From an uncultured cyanobacterium (GTDB lineage Bacteria > Cyanobacteriota > Cyanobacteriia > PCC-6307 > Cyanobiaceae), in the NCBI GenBank assembly GCA_903882285.1, contig CAIRWM010000080.1, positions 1-55,344 on the forward strand: a stretch of DNA of 55,344 nucleotides. Reading direction: 5' to 3'. Positions 29,125-37,325 of the stretch are shown here, piece after piece. The first letter of the stretch is position 1; the number at the start of each line of letters is the position of its first letter. The notes beneath the pieces were generated by a model. That model did not search any database. It saw nothing but the letters and a program-made list of their open reading frames with translations, and was not told where the DNA came from. The position numbers and the translations under genes are program-made.

Positions 29125-29372
29125 GTCGTCCCGAGTTCGAAGCCGGTGGCTGTCACAGTCGACACCGGGCCGACGGAGCGGCGCTTTAGATTCGCTAAAG
29201 CTTCGTCGGTCCAGGCGATCCGGCTCGACCTCCACCGTTCGACCTCCACCGTTCGACCTCCCCAGTTCCACCTCCCCAGCTCCACCCCCTCCCGAGGCCC
29301 CACCCCTTGTTCAGTCTGGTCTCGACTCCAAGCTCTGCCGATTCCCCCGGCACACCGGCCGCGAGCCCCAGC
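29125..29372. other. Intergenic region with a long hairpin and a 14-bp tandem array
   Basis: No gene seen. A hairpin covers 29170-29209: outer arms CCGACGGAG/CTTCGTCGG and inner arms CTTTAG/CTAAAG around ATTCG, with a 5-nt bulge. It may end the ispH transcript although no T-tract follows. Immediately after is a five-unit tandem array at 29225-29294. Confidence 0.7.
29225..29294. repeat. Tandem array of a 14-bp unit (five copies, degenerating)
   Basis: Units start at 29225, 29239, 29253, 29267 and 29281. The first two are identical (TCGACCTCCACCGT); later units drift to TCGACCTCCCCAGT, TCCACCTCCCCAGC and TCCACCCCCTCCCG. One strand is pyrimidine-rich. It lies upstream of the DUF1997 gene. Confidence 0.85.
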
Positions 29373-30050
29373 ATGAGCCACCCCAACGCGGACAACCTCC
29401 GGAGCGAGGAGCCCAGCAGCGGCAGCGGCGAGCTCCTGCGCAACGCTGACGACCCCCGCGTGCACCGCTACGCCAGCCACTTCTCTGACCTGATGGAGAT
29501 GCGCGCCCCGGCAGCCGTGGTGGCCGCCTACCTCGACCGCCACGAGGGCTGGTTCCGACGCTGTGCGGCGCCGATGGCCGTGACCCCCCTGGACCGCAAC
29601 GGCTACGTGCTCACCCTCGGCCGCTTCGGCAATTTCGGCTTCGAGGTGGAGCCCACGATCGGCCTGGAGCTGCTGCCCCAGGACGAGGGCGTCTATCGCA
29701 TCGTCACCGAGCCGGTGCCCCAGGCCGACGCCACCCTGCAGGGCCTCTACGACGTCGACTTCAACGCCTCGCTGCGGCTCGACGAGACAGCCGGCCCCGA
29801 GGTGTCGCACGAGGAAGTCGACCGAATGATGGTGCACACCCTGGTGCGCTGGCAGCTGGATCTCTCGGTGTGGATCCGCCTGCCGGGGATGATCAACCTG
29901 CTGCCGGACGCCCTAGTCCAGAACAGCGGCGATCACCTGCTGCGCCAGATCGTGCGCCAGATCTCCCGCCGCCTCACCTGGAAGGTGCAGGAAGACTTCC
30001 ACGCCAGCCACGGCATCCCCTGCCCGCCCCGGCGCCGCGCCCAGTTCTGA
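29373..30050 (+). CDS. DUF1997 domain protein
   Basis: A 225-residue soluble protein of a cyanobacterial/plant family with a START-like lipid- or ligand-binding character. Conserved parts: HRYASHFSDLMEMRAPAAVV, YVLTLGRFGNFGFEVEPTIG and DLSVWIRLPGMINLLPDALV. The first 45 residues are Ser/Glu-rich and probably disordered. The ATG at 29373 is preferred; a TTG at 29307 adds 22 residues. Function is unknown. Confidence 0.8.
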   Translation: MSHPNADNLRSEEPSSGSGELLRNADDPRVHRYASHFSDLMEMRAPAAVVAAYLDRHEGWFRRCAAPMAVTPLDRNGYVLTLGRFGNFGFEVEPTIGLELLPQDEGVYRIVTEPVPQADATLQGLYDVDFNASLRLDETAGPEVSHEEVDRMMVHTLVRWQLDLSVWIRLPGMINLLPDALVQNSGDHLLRQIVRQISRRLTWKVQEDFHASHGIPCPPRRRAQF

Positions 30051-30056
30051 GGCCGC

Positions 30057-30530
30057 TCAGACGGCCGGGTTGAGCAACTTGTTGACGATCTGCATGCCGG
30101 TGAGGGCCTGCCAGAGGAACAGGGTGACCAGCAGCATGTTCAGCCCGACATGCACCTTGCGGGCGATCACGTTGCCGGCCTGCATCAGCGGGGACAGGGC
30201 CGCGGCCACGGCGATCAGGCTGACCATGCCTAGGGCCACCAGCAGGTGGGGGCCGACGAACAGCTTGCCGTTGTTGATGTAAGTGACGGCCAGACCGCCC
30301 ACGGTGCCAAGCACCATCAGGGCCAGCAGCAGGCTGCCGAACTGGAAATGGCGCTTGCCGAACTGCCCCTTGATCAGGTCCTTGCGCTGCTCGGGGGTGC
30401 CGGTGCGGGTCTTCTTGGCCTTGATGCCCAACACCATGGCATAGAGCGACAGCCCCAGCAGCGCCCACATCAGCAGGGGGTGCAGGAAGCTCACCACGAG
30501 GGGCAGCTGGGTGGGGATCGCGAGGGCCAT
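30057..30530 (-). CDS. DUF4079 membrane protein
   Basis: A 157-residue protein with about four helices (residues 10-35, 65-82, 93-113, 130-148). Family features include LHPLLMWALLGLSLYAMVLG, GQFGKRHFQFGSLLLALMVL and KVHVGLNMLLVTLFLWQALTG. His residues within helices are reminiscent of cytochrome-b561-like heme ligands, but no activity is established. It lies 42 bp downstream of purH on the same strand and converges with the DUF1997 gene. Confidence 0.82.
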   Translation of the reverse strand: MALAIPTQLPLVVSFLHPLLMWALLGLSLYAMVLGIKAKKTRTGTPEQRKDLIKGQFGKRHFQFGSLLLALMVLGTVGGLAVTYINNGKLFVGPHLLVALGMVSLIAVAAALSPLMQAGNVIARKVHVGLNMLLVTLFLWQALTGMQIVNKLLNPAV

Positions 30531-30572
30531 GGCGAACAGGCAGGCACAGCGAAACTACAACTCACCCCCCCC

Positions 30573-32126
30573 TCAGTGCAGGAAGTGGCGGCGGCCAGTG
30601 ACGACCATGGCCAGCCCGAGCGCATCACAGGCCTGGATCGAGTCGGCATCGCGCAGGCTGCCGCCCGGGTGGATCACGGCGGCAATGCCGTGGCTGGCCG
30701 CCAAGCGCACGGTGTCGTCGAAGGGGAAGAAGCCGTCACTGGCGAGCACAGCGCCCCGGGCCCGCTCACCGGCCGCCGCCAGGGCCAGCTGGGCGGATCC
30801 CACCCGGTTGGTCTGGCCGGCACCGATGCCGAGGCTCTGGCCGTCCTTCGCCACCGTGATGGCGTTGGAGCGCACGTGCCGCACCAGCTGCCAGGCGAAG
30901 CGCAGGTCGGCCATCTCGGTGGCGCTGGGCTGCCGCTGGCTCAGCACCTGCCAGGTCTCGGGCTCGATCGGTCGGTCGTCGAGCTCCTGCACCAGCACGC
31001 CGCCGAGCACGCTGCGCAGCTGGCGCCGCTCGGCCCGACCGATGGCGACGGCGGGCAGTTCCAGCAGGCGCAGGTTGGCCTTGGCGGCCAGCCGCTCGCG
31101 CGCCTCGGGGCAGAAGGAGGGCGCCACCACACACTCCAGGAACAGTCCGGCCAGATGCTCCGCCGCCGCCGCGTCCACCGGGCCATTGAGCGCAACGATG
31201 CCGCCGAAGGCGGAGACGCGATCGGCGTCCAGGGCCCGCAGGAGGGCGTCGGCAGGATCGCTTCCGGTGGCCACGCCGCAGGGGTTGGTGTGCTTGATCA
31301 CCACCGCCGCCGGGCTCGGCGCCACCACCGCCGCCCTGTCGCCATAGCCGAACTCGCGCACGGTGGCGAGGGCCGCCTCGAGGTCGATGAGGTTGTTGTA
31401 GCTGAGCTCCTTGCCCTGTAGCTGGCGGGCGGCCCCCCAACCGGTCTCCGCCGTGCCGTACCAGGTGGCGCTCTGGTGAGGATTCTCGCCGTAGCGCAGG
31501 CTCTGGCGGGCGGGGAGCTCCAGCTGCAGGGGCGGCGCCTCCTGCTCGAGGCGGCCCGCCAGCCAGGCACTGATCGCCGCGTCGTAGGCAGCGGTGTGGC
31601 GGAAGGCCTCCAGGGCCAGGCGGCGGCGCAGGGCGGCGTCGACGCCGCCGGCCTCAAGCGCCGTCAGGAAGGGGCCGTACTGGCCCGGGGCCGTGAGCAC
31701 CGCCACGTCGGCATGGTTCTTGGCTGCGGCCCGCACCATGGCCGGCCCGCCGATGTCGATGGTCTCCACGGCGGTCTCCCAGGCGACGGCGGGATCGGCC
31801 ACCGTTTCGCGGAAGGGATAGAGATTCACCACCACCACATCGATCGGATCGATGGCCTGGGCCGCAAGCTCGGCGCGGTGGGAGGCCTCGGCACGGTTCG
31901 CCAAGATGCCGCCGTGGATGCGGGGATGCAGGGTCTTGACCCGGCCGCCGAGGATCTCGGGCGCTCCGGTGTGCTCGGCTACCTTCGTAACGGGCAGGCC
32001 CGCAGCAGCCAGGGCGGCCGCGGTGCCGCCGCTGGAAATCAGCCGGTATCCATGGCGCAGCAGGCCCTCGGCGAGGGGCACCAGGCCCTGCTTGTCGGAG
32101 ACGCTCAGGAGAGCCGTGGGGGCCAT
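30573..32126 (-). CDS. purH: Bifunctional AICAR formyltransferase/IMP cyclohydrolase
   Basis: Final two steps of purine synthesis to IMP. 517 residues. N-terminal cyclohydrolase domain: LLSVSDKQGLVPLAEGLLRH, SSGGTAAALAAAGLPV, and GGRVKTLHPRIHGGILANR. C-terminal AICAR transformylase: LRYGENPHQSATWY, VVIKHTNPCGVATG and SDGFFPFDDTVRLAASHG, then GGSLRDADSI. Start MAPTALLSVSDKQG is consistent with the family. Confidence 0.97.
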   Translation of the reverse strand: MAPTALLSVSDKQGLVPLAEGLLRHGYRLISSGGTAAALAAAGLPVTKVAEHTGAPEILGGRVKTLHPRIHGGILANRAEASHRAELAAQAIDPIDVVVVNLYPFRETVADPAVAWETAVETIDIGGPAMVRAAAKNHADVAVLTAPGQYGPFLTALEAGGVDAALRRRLALEAFRHTAAYDAAISAWLAGRLEQEAPPLQLELPARQSLRYGENPHQSATWYGTAETGWGAARQLQGKELSYNNLIDLEAALATVREFGYGDRAAVVAPSPAAVVIKHTNPCGVATGSDPADALLRALDADRVSAFGGIVALNGPVDAAAAEHLAGLFLECVVAPSFCPEARERLAAKANLRLLELPAVAIGRAERRQLRSVLGGVLVQELDDRPIEPETWQVLSQRQPSATEMADLRFAWQLVRHVRSNAITVAKDGQSLGIGAGQTNRVGSAQLALAAAGERARGAVLASDGFFPFDDTVRLAASHGIAAVIHPGGSLRDADSIQACDALGLAMVVTGRRHFLH

Positions 32127-32180
32127 GGCGACAGCAAAGGCGGTGGAGGGGCCAACCTACGCAGCAGCAGCACGCCGCCC

Positions 32181-32897
32181 TTGCTCCCCCTCAGTTCCGC
32201 CGTCGATGACGGCCAGGCCATCCACCTCGGCCCGGAGCGGGCCGCCCGCCGTCTGGTGCTGCTGCACGGCTGGGGCGCCGATGCCGACGACCTGCTGGAG
32301 CTGGGCGCGGAACTCCTGCCCGACGCTGCCCTGGAGGGCCCGGATGCGGTGAGTCTGGTGGCGCTGCGGGCGCCCCTGCCCCATCCCGGCGGAGCGGGCC
32401 GCCAGTGGTACGAGCTGATGCCCCAGCCCAAATGGGACCAGCTGCCGGCCGCCCGGGCCGACCTGCGCCGGCGGCTGGAGGCCCTGGCCAGCACGGTGCC
32501 GCTGCAGCGCACCGCGCTGCTGGGCTTCTCCCAGGGGGCCGCGATGGCCCTCGACGTGGCCACGGGCTCGGCCACTGACGGGGACGCTGGAGAGGGGGAG
32601 GCTGGAGGCGCCCTGCCGCTGGCGTCGCTGATCGCCTGCAGCGGCTACCCCCATCCCGGCTGGAATCCCGCCACCAGCACGGCAAAAATCCTGCTCACCC
32701 ATGGCGAGCAGGATCCCGTGGTGATGGCCAGTGCCAGTGAAGAGCTGGAACGGCGCCTGCGCGAGGCCGGGGGAACCGTGCAACGGCTCCCCTTCAGCGG
32801 CGGGCATGGCATCGATCCCGGCCTGTTTCCGGAGATGCGGGCCGTGCTGGCCGCCGGCTGGAAGCAGGCCGCCACCAGGGAGCAAGCCGAGGCCTGA
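32181..32897 (+). CDS. Alpha/beta hydrolase, phospholipase/carboxylesterase family
   Basis: Serine hydrolase with the fold's catalytic triad visible: nucleophile in LLGFSQGAAMAL, Asp in LTHGEQDPVV and His in SGGHGIDPGL. LVLLHGWGADADDLLELG forms the oxyanion region near the N-terminus. No ATG lies between the divergent purH start and the conserved region in this frame, so the TTG at 32181 (238 residues) is the best guess. An ATG upstream exists only within purH. Substrate unknown. Confidence 0.78.
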   Translation: MLPLSSAVDDGQAIHLGPERAARRLVLLHGWGADADDLLELGAELLPDAALEGPDAVSLVALRAPLPHPGGAGRQWYELMPQPKWDQLPAARADLRRRLEALASTVPLQRTALLGFSQGAAMALDVATGSATDGDAGEGEAGGALPLASLIACSGYPHPGWNPATSTAKILLTHGEQDPVVMASASEELERRLREAGGTVQRLPFSGGHGIDPGLFPEMRAVLAAGWKQAATREQAEA

Positions 32898-32904
32898 CGA
32901 GGCT

Positions 32905-33276
32905 TCAAACGAAGGCGTACTCGTACTCCTCCATCTCCTCCCAGTCGTCAGCAGCCATCGACTCGAGGCCCTCGAACAGCACGTCTTCGCCGATGCGGTC
33001 GACGATCGAGCGCAGCGAGGGGAACAGGAAGTGGTTCTCCTCGGCGTACTGGGCGCTGAACAGGCCCTTCTCGCCCCAGAAAAAGCGGTCGGTGGTGTGC
33101 TCATTGCGGCGTACATTGAGGATCGCCGGCGCCACCAGATCCGACTCGGCGATGTAGCGGCGAGCGGCCGTCACCGGCTTGTGGGAGCCGGTTTCGAGGT
33201 TGAAGGTGGGCACATGGGCGAGGACGCGCTGGCCGGCGAGACGACGGCGGCTAATCCGCTTGCGCTTCTTGGACAT
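32905..33276 (-). CDS. DUF3155 family protein
   Basis: A 123-residue cyanobacterial protein. It starts MSKKRKRISRRRLAGQRVLA, very basic, then HVPTFNLETGSHKPVTAARR, NVRRNEHTTDRFFWGEKGLF and ENHFLFPSLRSIVDRIG, which match DUF3155. The tail (DDWEEMEEYEYAF) is strongly acidic. The basic head and acidic tail suggest nucleic-acid or ribosome association, but this is inference. The ATG at 33276 is preceded by a hairpin that contains its Shine-Dalgarno. Confidence 0.85.
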   Translation of the reverse strand: MSKKRKRISRRRLAGQRVLAHVPTFNLETGSHKPVTAARRYIAESDLVAPAILNVRRNEHTTDRFFWGEKGLFSAQYAEENHFLFPSLRSIVDRIGEDVLFEGLESMAADDWEEMEEYEYAFV

Positions 33277-33693
33277 GACACGGACTCCCCGAAGGGAGAG
33301 GAGAGGAGGTGGGATGGAGAGGAAACCAGGCGCTGCCAACCGAGCGAGGCGAACCCATAGGGTTCGACCGGGATTGGCGCCAAGCTGAACCCCCGTGCCC
33401 GGGGGTCCACGCCCATACGTCAGTCGTCCTGCCGTGAACAGCAGAAGGTCACCGTCGGCGACACCGTTGATCCTGCAAGCAGGACACCGGCACAGAAGAG
33501 GAACGTGTCTGCCCCTGCTGTAGCGTTGGAAGCACGGACAGTGCAACCTTGGCCGTCACGATTGCAACCTGCTGCCCTCGGGGGGTTTCGAGGTAGTGGT
33601 CGATACCAGCACTTTAAGGCTTTTTTTCGGATTTTTGCCACTTTGGCTTGAAATTCCCTTGCGAGCCCGCCGCCTTAGCGGTGTGGCGTTGTC
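33277..33693. other. 417-bp divergent spacer upstream of the DUF3155 gene and the kinase gene
   Basis: No gene seen. Contents: a UUCG-capped hairpin next to the DUF3155 start; a ACCCCCG/CGGGGGT hairpin with loop TGCC near 33392-33408; a direct repeat TGCAACCT at 33542-33549 and 33563-33570; and T-rich tracts near 33620-33645. Both divergent promoters must lie here. Confidence 0.6.
33285..33298 (-). promoter_or_regulatory. UUCG-tetraloop hairpin enclosing the DUF3155 ribosome binding site
   Basis: Minus-strand arms CTCCC and GGGAG enclose TTCG, an unusually stable C(UUCG)G tetraloop. The 3' arm GGGAG is the only Shine-Dalgarno-like sequence, 8 nt before the ATG, so it would be hidden when folded. 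Confidence 0.55.
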
Positions 33694-34833
33694 GTGATGC
33701 CTGTCTCCGACAGATTTCTCCAGCTACTGGGCCATCAGCTGCAACAGTTCACCGACTGCTCAGCGGTGCGCTCGCTGGTGGTCTACGTGACCCATCAGGG
33801 CGAGGAGGGTCGTCCAACGCTGATGCCGGTGGGCCAGTGGCCGTCTGGGGGTCGGAGCCTGCCCGCCGTCGGCGGCGACAGCCGACTGCGGGTTCCGGCC
33901 GAGGAACGGCGCTGGCTACCTCTGCGGGACCAGCAGCTGCTGCTGGGGGCTCTCCAGGTGGAGACCGACGGCGGCGTCTGGCCCGATCCGCTGCGCGAGC
34001 GCCTGCAGGCGGTGGCGCTCTGCCTCACCGAGGCGCTGAGATTCGACCTTGAGCAGCAGCGCCTGCAGCGGCGCCTGGAGCTGCAGGAGGAACAGGTGCG
34101 CCTGCTGGTGCATCAGCTGCGCAATCCACTCACGGCCCTGCGCACCTTCGGGCAGCTGCTACTGCGCCGCCTCGATCCGGACAGCGACAACCGCACCCTG
34201 GTGGAGGGCCTGCTGGCGGAGGAGCGCCAGCTCAACCGCTATGTGGATGCGATCAGCGACCTGGTCCAGCCGGAGGTCCTGATCGCCGCGGCGCCCCAGC
34301 CCCAACCGCTGCTGCTGCCGCCCCTGCTCAGCGGTCCGGAGGGTCAGCCCCTGGCCGAACCACTGGCCCCGCTGCTGCAGCGGGCGGCCGCCACGGCCAG
34401 CCTGCAGGGCCGCCCCTGGCAGGGCCCGGCCGAGCTGCCTCACTGGCGGGGCGACAGCGGTGCCGTGGCCGAGATCCTGGCCAACCTGCTGGAGAACGCC
34501 TTCCGCTACAGCCCCCAGGGCGCTGCGGTGGGCCTGCACATCGCCCGACAGCCCGACGGCGCCCTGGCGCTGACGGTCTGGGATGGCGGACCGGCCATCG
34601 CCGCCGAGGAGCGCGAGGCGATCTTCCGCAAGGGGGTGCGCGGCCGTGCGGGCCAGCCCCTGCCCGGCACGGGTCTGGGCCTGGCCCTGGCCCGCGACCT
34701 GGCCCGGGAGCTGGGCGGCGCCCTGGAGCTGCGGATGCCGCCCTGGGAGATCGACCCCGCTCTGCCGGCCGAGGGCAACGCCTTCCGGCTCAGCCTGCCG
34801 CCGGGGAGACCAGAACCGACAGCAACCCCGTGA
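33694..34833 (+). CDS. Soluble sensor histidine kinase
   Basis: A 379-residue kinase. Residues 1-110 are a putative GAF-like sensor (SVRSLVVYVTHQG-type beginning, DQQLLLGALQVETDG). A short coiled coil leads to the HisKA motif LLVHQLRNPLTALRTFGQLL, with His140 as phosphoacceptor. HATPase_c marks: N box LLENAFRYSP, a D box AVWDGGPA-like segment (LTVWDGGPAIAAEE), F box IFRKGVRG and G box GTGLGLALA. No transmembrane helix. GTG at 33694 or the adjacent ATG at 33697 may start it. No response regulator is nearby, so it is an orphan kinase. It overlaps cobS by 44 bp. Confidence 0.88.
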   Translation: MMPVSDRFLQLLGHQLQQFTDCSAVRSLVVYVTHQGEEGRPTLMPVGQWPSGGRSLPAVGGDSRLRVPAEERRWLPLRDQQLLLGALQVETDGGVWPDPLRERLQAVALCLTEALRFDLEQQRLQRRLELQEEQVRLLVHQLRNPLTALRTFGQLLLRRLDPDSDNRTLVEGLLAEERQLNRYVDAISDLVQPEVLIAAAPQPQPLLLPPLLSGPEGQPLAEPLAPLLQRAAATASLQGRPWQGPAELPHWRGDSGAVAEILANLLENAFRYSPQGAAVGLHIARQPDGALALTVWDGGPAIAAEEREAIFRKGVRGRAGQPLPGTGLGLALARDLARELGGALELRMPPWEIDPALPAEGNAFRLSLPPGRPEPTATP

Positions 34834-35578
34834 GCAGCAGGGCGAGGGTCTCCGCCCACTCGACGCAGGCGCCGTAGCTGTCGCCGCTGTGGCCGCCGAG
34901 GCGCCGGCCCAGCCACAGGGGCACCGCCAGGGCCGGCAGCAGGCCGGCCAGCAGCAGCGAGGACCAGCCCAGCCCCCAGGAGACGGGCAGCAGCAGCGCC
35001 AGCAGCAGCAAGGTGGGGCGCAGCTCCACCGCCAGCCCGGCCCAGTGGCGCCGGTGGAAGCCGGCGCTGCCCTGAGGGCGCAGATAGGCGAAGCGCGCCA
35101 TCGCCGGCAGGGGGGCCAGCCGTCCCCAGACCGCCGCCCAGACCAGGGCCCCGGCCGCCGCCGGCCCCAGGGCCGCCAGGGCCGCGGCCCGCAGCAGCAG
35201 CAGCAGGGCCAGGGCCTGGGCGCCGCTGGCCCCCACCCGGCTGTCGTCCATGGCCTCCAGCAGGCGGTCCCCCGCCGCCAGGCCATCGGCGGTGTCCATG
35301 GCGCCGTCCATGTGCAGCCCGCCGGTGAGCAGCAGGGCCAGCGCCAGCACCAGGGCCACCTGGGTGAGCAGGGGCACCCGCCCCTGCAGCAGCATCCAGA
35401 GCAGGGCCTGCAGCCCCCCCAGCACCAGACCCACCCAGGGGGCGAAGCGGGCGATGCGCTCGAAACGGGGCGCCACCCCCGGCCAGGCCGGCAGCACCGA
35501 GTAGAAAATCCAGGCGCCGCTCAGGTCCCGCAGCCAGGAGGGGCTGGCGACCGGACACGGCTCGCGCGGGCTGGGCAT
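34790..35578 (-). CDS. cobS: Adenosylcobinamide-GDP ribazoletransferase (cobalamin synthase)
   Basis: Membrane enzyme joining adenosylcobinamide-GDP and alpha-ribazole at the end of cobalamin assembly; in picocyanobacteria the product is usually pseudocobalamin. 262 residues, multiple helices. Motifs: [34 protein letters not shown] (metal-binding Asp residues), [12 protein letters not shown] and [19 protein letters not shown] at 35578 is divergent from tgt. Confidence 0.92.
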   Translation of the reverse strand: MPSPREPCPVASPSWLRDLSGAWIFYSVLPAWPGVAPRFERIARFAPWVGLVLGGLQALLWMLLQGRVPLLTQVALVLALALLLTGGLHMDGAMDTADGLAAGDRLLEAMDDSRVGASGAQALALLLLLRAAALAALGPAAAGALVWAAVWGRLAPLPAMARFAYLRPQGSAGFHRRHWAGLAVELRPTLLLLALLLPVSWGLGWSSLLLAGLLPALAVPLWLGRRLGGHSGDSYGACVEWAETLALLLTGLLSVLVSPAAG

Positions 35579-35660
35579 GGGACGGCGCGTAGCGTCGGAC
35601 GGGGATGGATCCCACCCCCAACCTTTGCACCCCCCGTCCCCGTTCGCCGGACCTCTCCTC

Positions 35661-36803
35661 TTGCCCCCGGACGCCGAGCCCCAGCCCTTCGGCTTCACGA
35701 TCACCGCCCGCTGCACCCAAACCCGGGCGCGCTGCGGCTGCTTCCACACCCCGCACGGAGCGGTGCACACGCCACGCTTCATGCCGGTGGGCACCGCCGC
35801 CACCGTGAAGGGGGTGAGCATCCCCCAGCTGGCGGATACTGGCGCCGAGATGGTGCTGGCTAACACCTACCACCTGCATCTGCAGCCGGGCGAGGCGGTG
35901 GTGGCCGAGGGCGGCGGGTTGCACCGCTTCATGGGCTGGAGCGGCCCGCTGCTCACCGATTCCGGCGGTTTCCAGGTGTTCAGCCTCGGCGACCTCAACC
36001 GCATCGATGACACCGGCGTCGTCTTCCGCTCGCCGCGCGACGGAGCCCGCATCACGCTGACGCCGGAGCGCTCGATGGAGATCCAGATGGCCCTCGGCGC
36101 CGACGTCGCGATGGCCTTTGATCAGTGTCCCCCCTACCCCGCCAGCGAGGCGGAGGTGGCCACCGCCTGCCGCCGCACCCACGCCTGGCTGGAGCGCTGC
36201 GTGGCGGCGCACGCTCGCCGGGAGCAGGCCCTGTTCGGGATCGTGCAGGGGGGGTGCTGGCCCGCTCTCAGGCGGGAATCGGCCCGGGTGGTGGCGGCGA
36301 TGGACCTGCCGGGCATCGCCGTGGGTGGCGTGAGCGTGGGTGAACCGGTGGAGGAGATGCACCGCATCGTGCGCGAGGTGGGGCCGCTGCTGCCGGAAGC
36401 GAAACCCCATTACCTAATGGGTGTCGGCAGCTTCCGCGAGATGGCGGTGGCGGTGGCGCAGGGCTTCGACCTGTTCGACTGCGTGCTGCCCACCCGGCTG
36501 GGACGCCACGGCGGCGCGCTGGTGGGCGGCGAGCGCTGGAACCTCAAGAACGCCCGCTTCCGCCACGACCACACGCCGCTGGATGCCCGCTGTCCCTGCC
36601 TGGCCTGCCGGCTACACAGCCGGGCCTACCTGCACCACCTGATCCGCTGCGGCGAGCTGCTCGGCCGCACCCTGCTGAGCCTGCACAACCTCACCAGCCT
36701 GCTGCGCTTCAGCGCCGCGATGGCGCAGGCCATCCGCGAGGGTTGCTTTTCAGAGGATTTCGCTCCGTGGGAACCGCATTCGCCGGCTGCGCACACGTGG
36801 TAG
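35661..36803 (+). CDS. tgt: Queuine tRNA-ribosyltransferase
   Basis: Exchanges guanine 34 for a queuosine precursor in tRNAs for Asp, Asn, His and Tyr. Motifs: [68 protein letters not shown] (nucleophile Asp region), and zinc ligands in [19 protein letters not shown]. The family start lies near [13 protein letters not shown] give the TTG at 35661 (380 residues); an ATG at 35577 gives 408 but overlaps the cobS start and adds a Pro-rich, non-conserved leader. The next gene is psbK, a common neighbour. Confidence 0.93.
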   Translation: MPPDAEPQPFGFTITARCTQTRARCGCFHTPHGAVHTPRFMPVGTAATVKGVSIPQLADTGAEMVLANTYHLHLQPGEAVVAEGGGLHRFMGWSGPLLTDSGGFQVFSLGDLNRIDDTGVVFRSPRDGARITLTPERSMEIQMALGADVAMAFDQCPPYPASEAEVATACRRTHAWLERCVAAHARREQALFGIVQGGCWPALRRESARVVAAMDLPGIAVGGVSVGEPVEEMHRIVREVGPLLPEAKPHYLMGVGSFREMAVAVAQGFDLFDCVLPTRLGRHGGALVGGERWNLKNARFRHDHTPLDARCPCLACRLHSRAYLHHLIRCGELLGRTLLSLHNLTSLLRFSAAMAQAIREGCFSEDFAPWEPHSPAAHTW

Positions 36804-36873
36804 GTTCCAGCCAGCGCAGGCAATCCAGTCGGATTTTCGCCGCGATCGCCTTTCTTCCCCGCCTTCTCACCTG

Positions 36874-37032
36874 ATGGCTCTCTCCCTGCTGGCCGGTCTC
36901 TCCGCTGCTCCGCTCGCCCAGCTTCCCGAGGCGTATCAGGCCTTCGGCCCCCTGGTCGACATCCTGCCGATCATCCCCCTCTTCTTCCTGCTACTGGCGT
37001 TTGTGTGGCAGGCCTCGGTGGGCTTCCGCTGA
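36874..37032 (+). CDS. psbK: Photosystem II protein PsbK
   Basis: 52-residue precursor of the small PSII subunit. [20 protein letters not shown] is the cleaved leader plus mature start; the mature part [20 protein letters not shown] and the ending [12 protein letters not shown] are diagnostic of PsbK. It lies 70 bp after tgt on the same strand. It is separated by an AT-rich spacer from the next gene. Confidence 0.97.
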   Translation: MALSLLAGLSAAPLAQLPEAYQAFGPLVDILPIIPLFFLLLAFVWQASVGFR

Positions 37033-37325
37033 GCAGCGCCCGCCCCTTTCGATCCCTTGACGGCTCCTGAGCCCTCCGCCTGAGCGGCGGGGAATTTCTT
37101 GTTGTGCTCGGAGCCATCCTTCGGGAATTTTTATCCAAATACTTCAAAAGGTTCCAGACCTTCATCATTCGGGCAAGCTACCCTAGGGTATCGCTCGTGC
37201 AACAACCCTGTGCCTGTGGTCCTTTCCCTAGGATCTCGTCTTGGTCTCGCCCTGGTTTCTGGGGCTGGATGACACTCCGCACTTTTGTGCTAACATAACT
37301 CAAAACTTAACTTTCTTCCTGGATC
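37033..37325. other. AT-enriched spacer before the PEP-CTERM-like gene
   Basis: No gene seen. The G+C content falls here from that of its neighbours. It holds a weak CCGCC/GGCGG hairpin near 37078-37095 that may end psbK, a perfect 12-bp palindrome TACCCTAGGGTA at 37179-37190, and AT-rich sequence with TAACAT-like elements just before the next start. Confidence 0.55.

Noticed and set aside
29225-29294. CRISPR-like array
   Set aside because: The units are 14 bp, directly adjacent with no spacers, and no cas genes are present.
34790-35660. Cobalamin riboswitch near cobS
   Set aside because: The spacer between cobS and tgt is too short and no conserved B12-box sequence was found.
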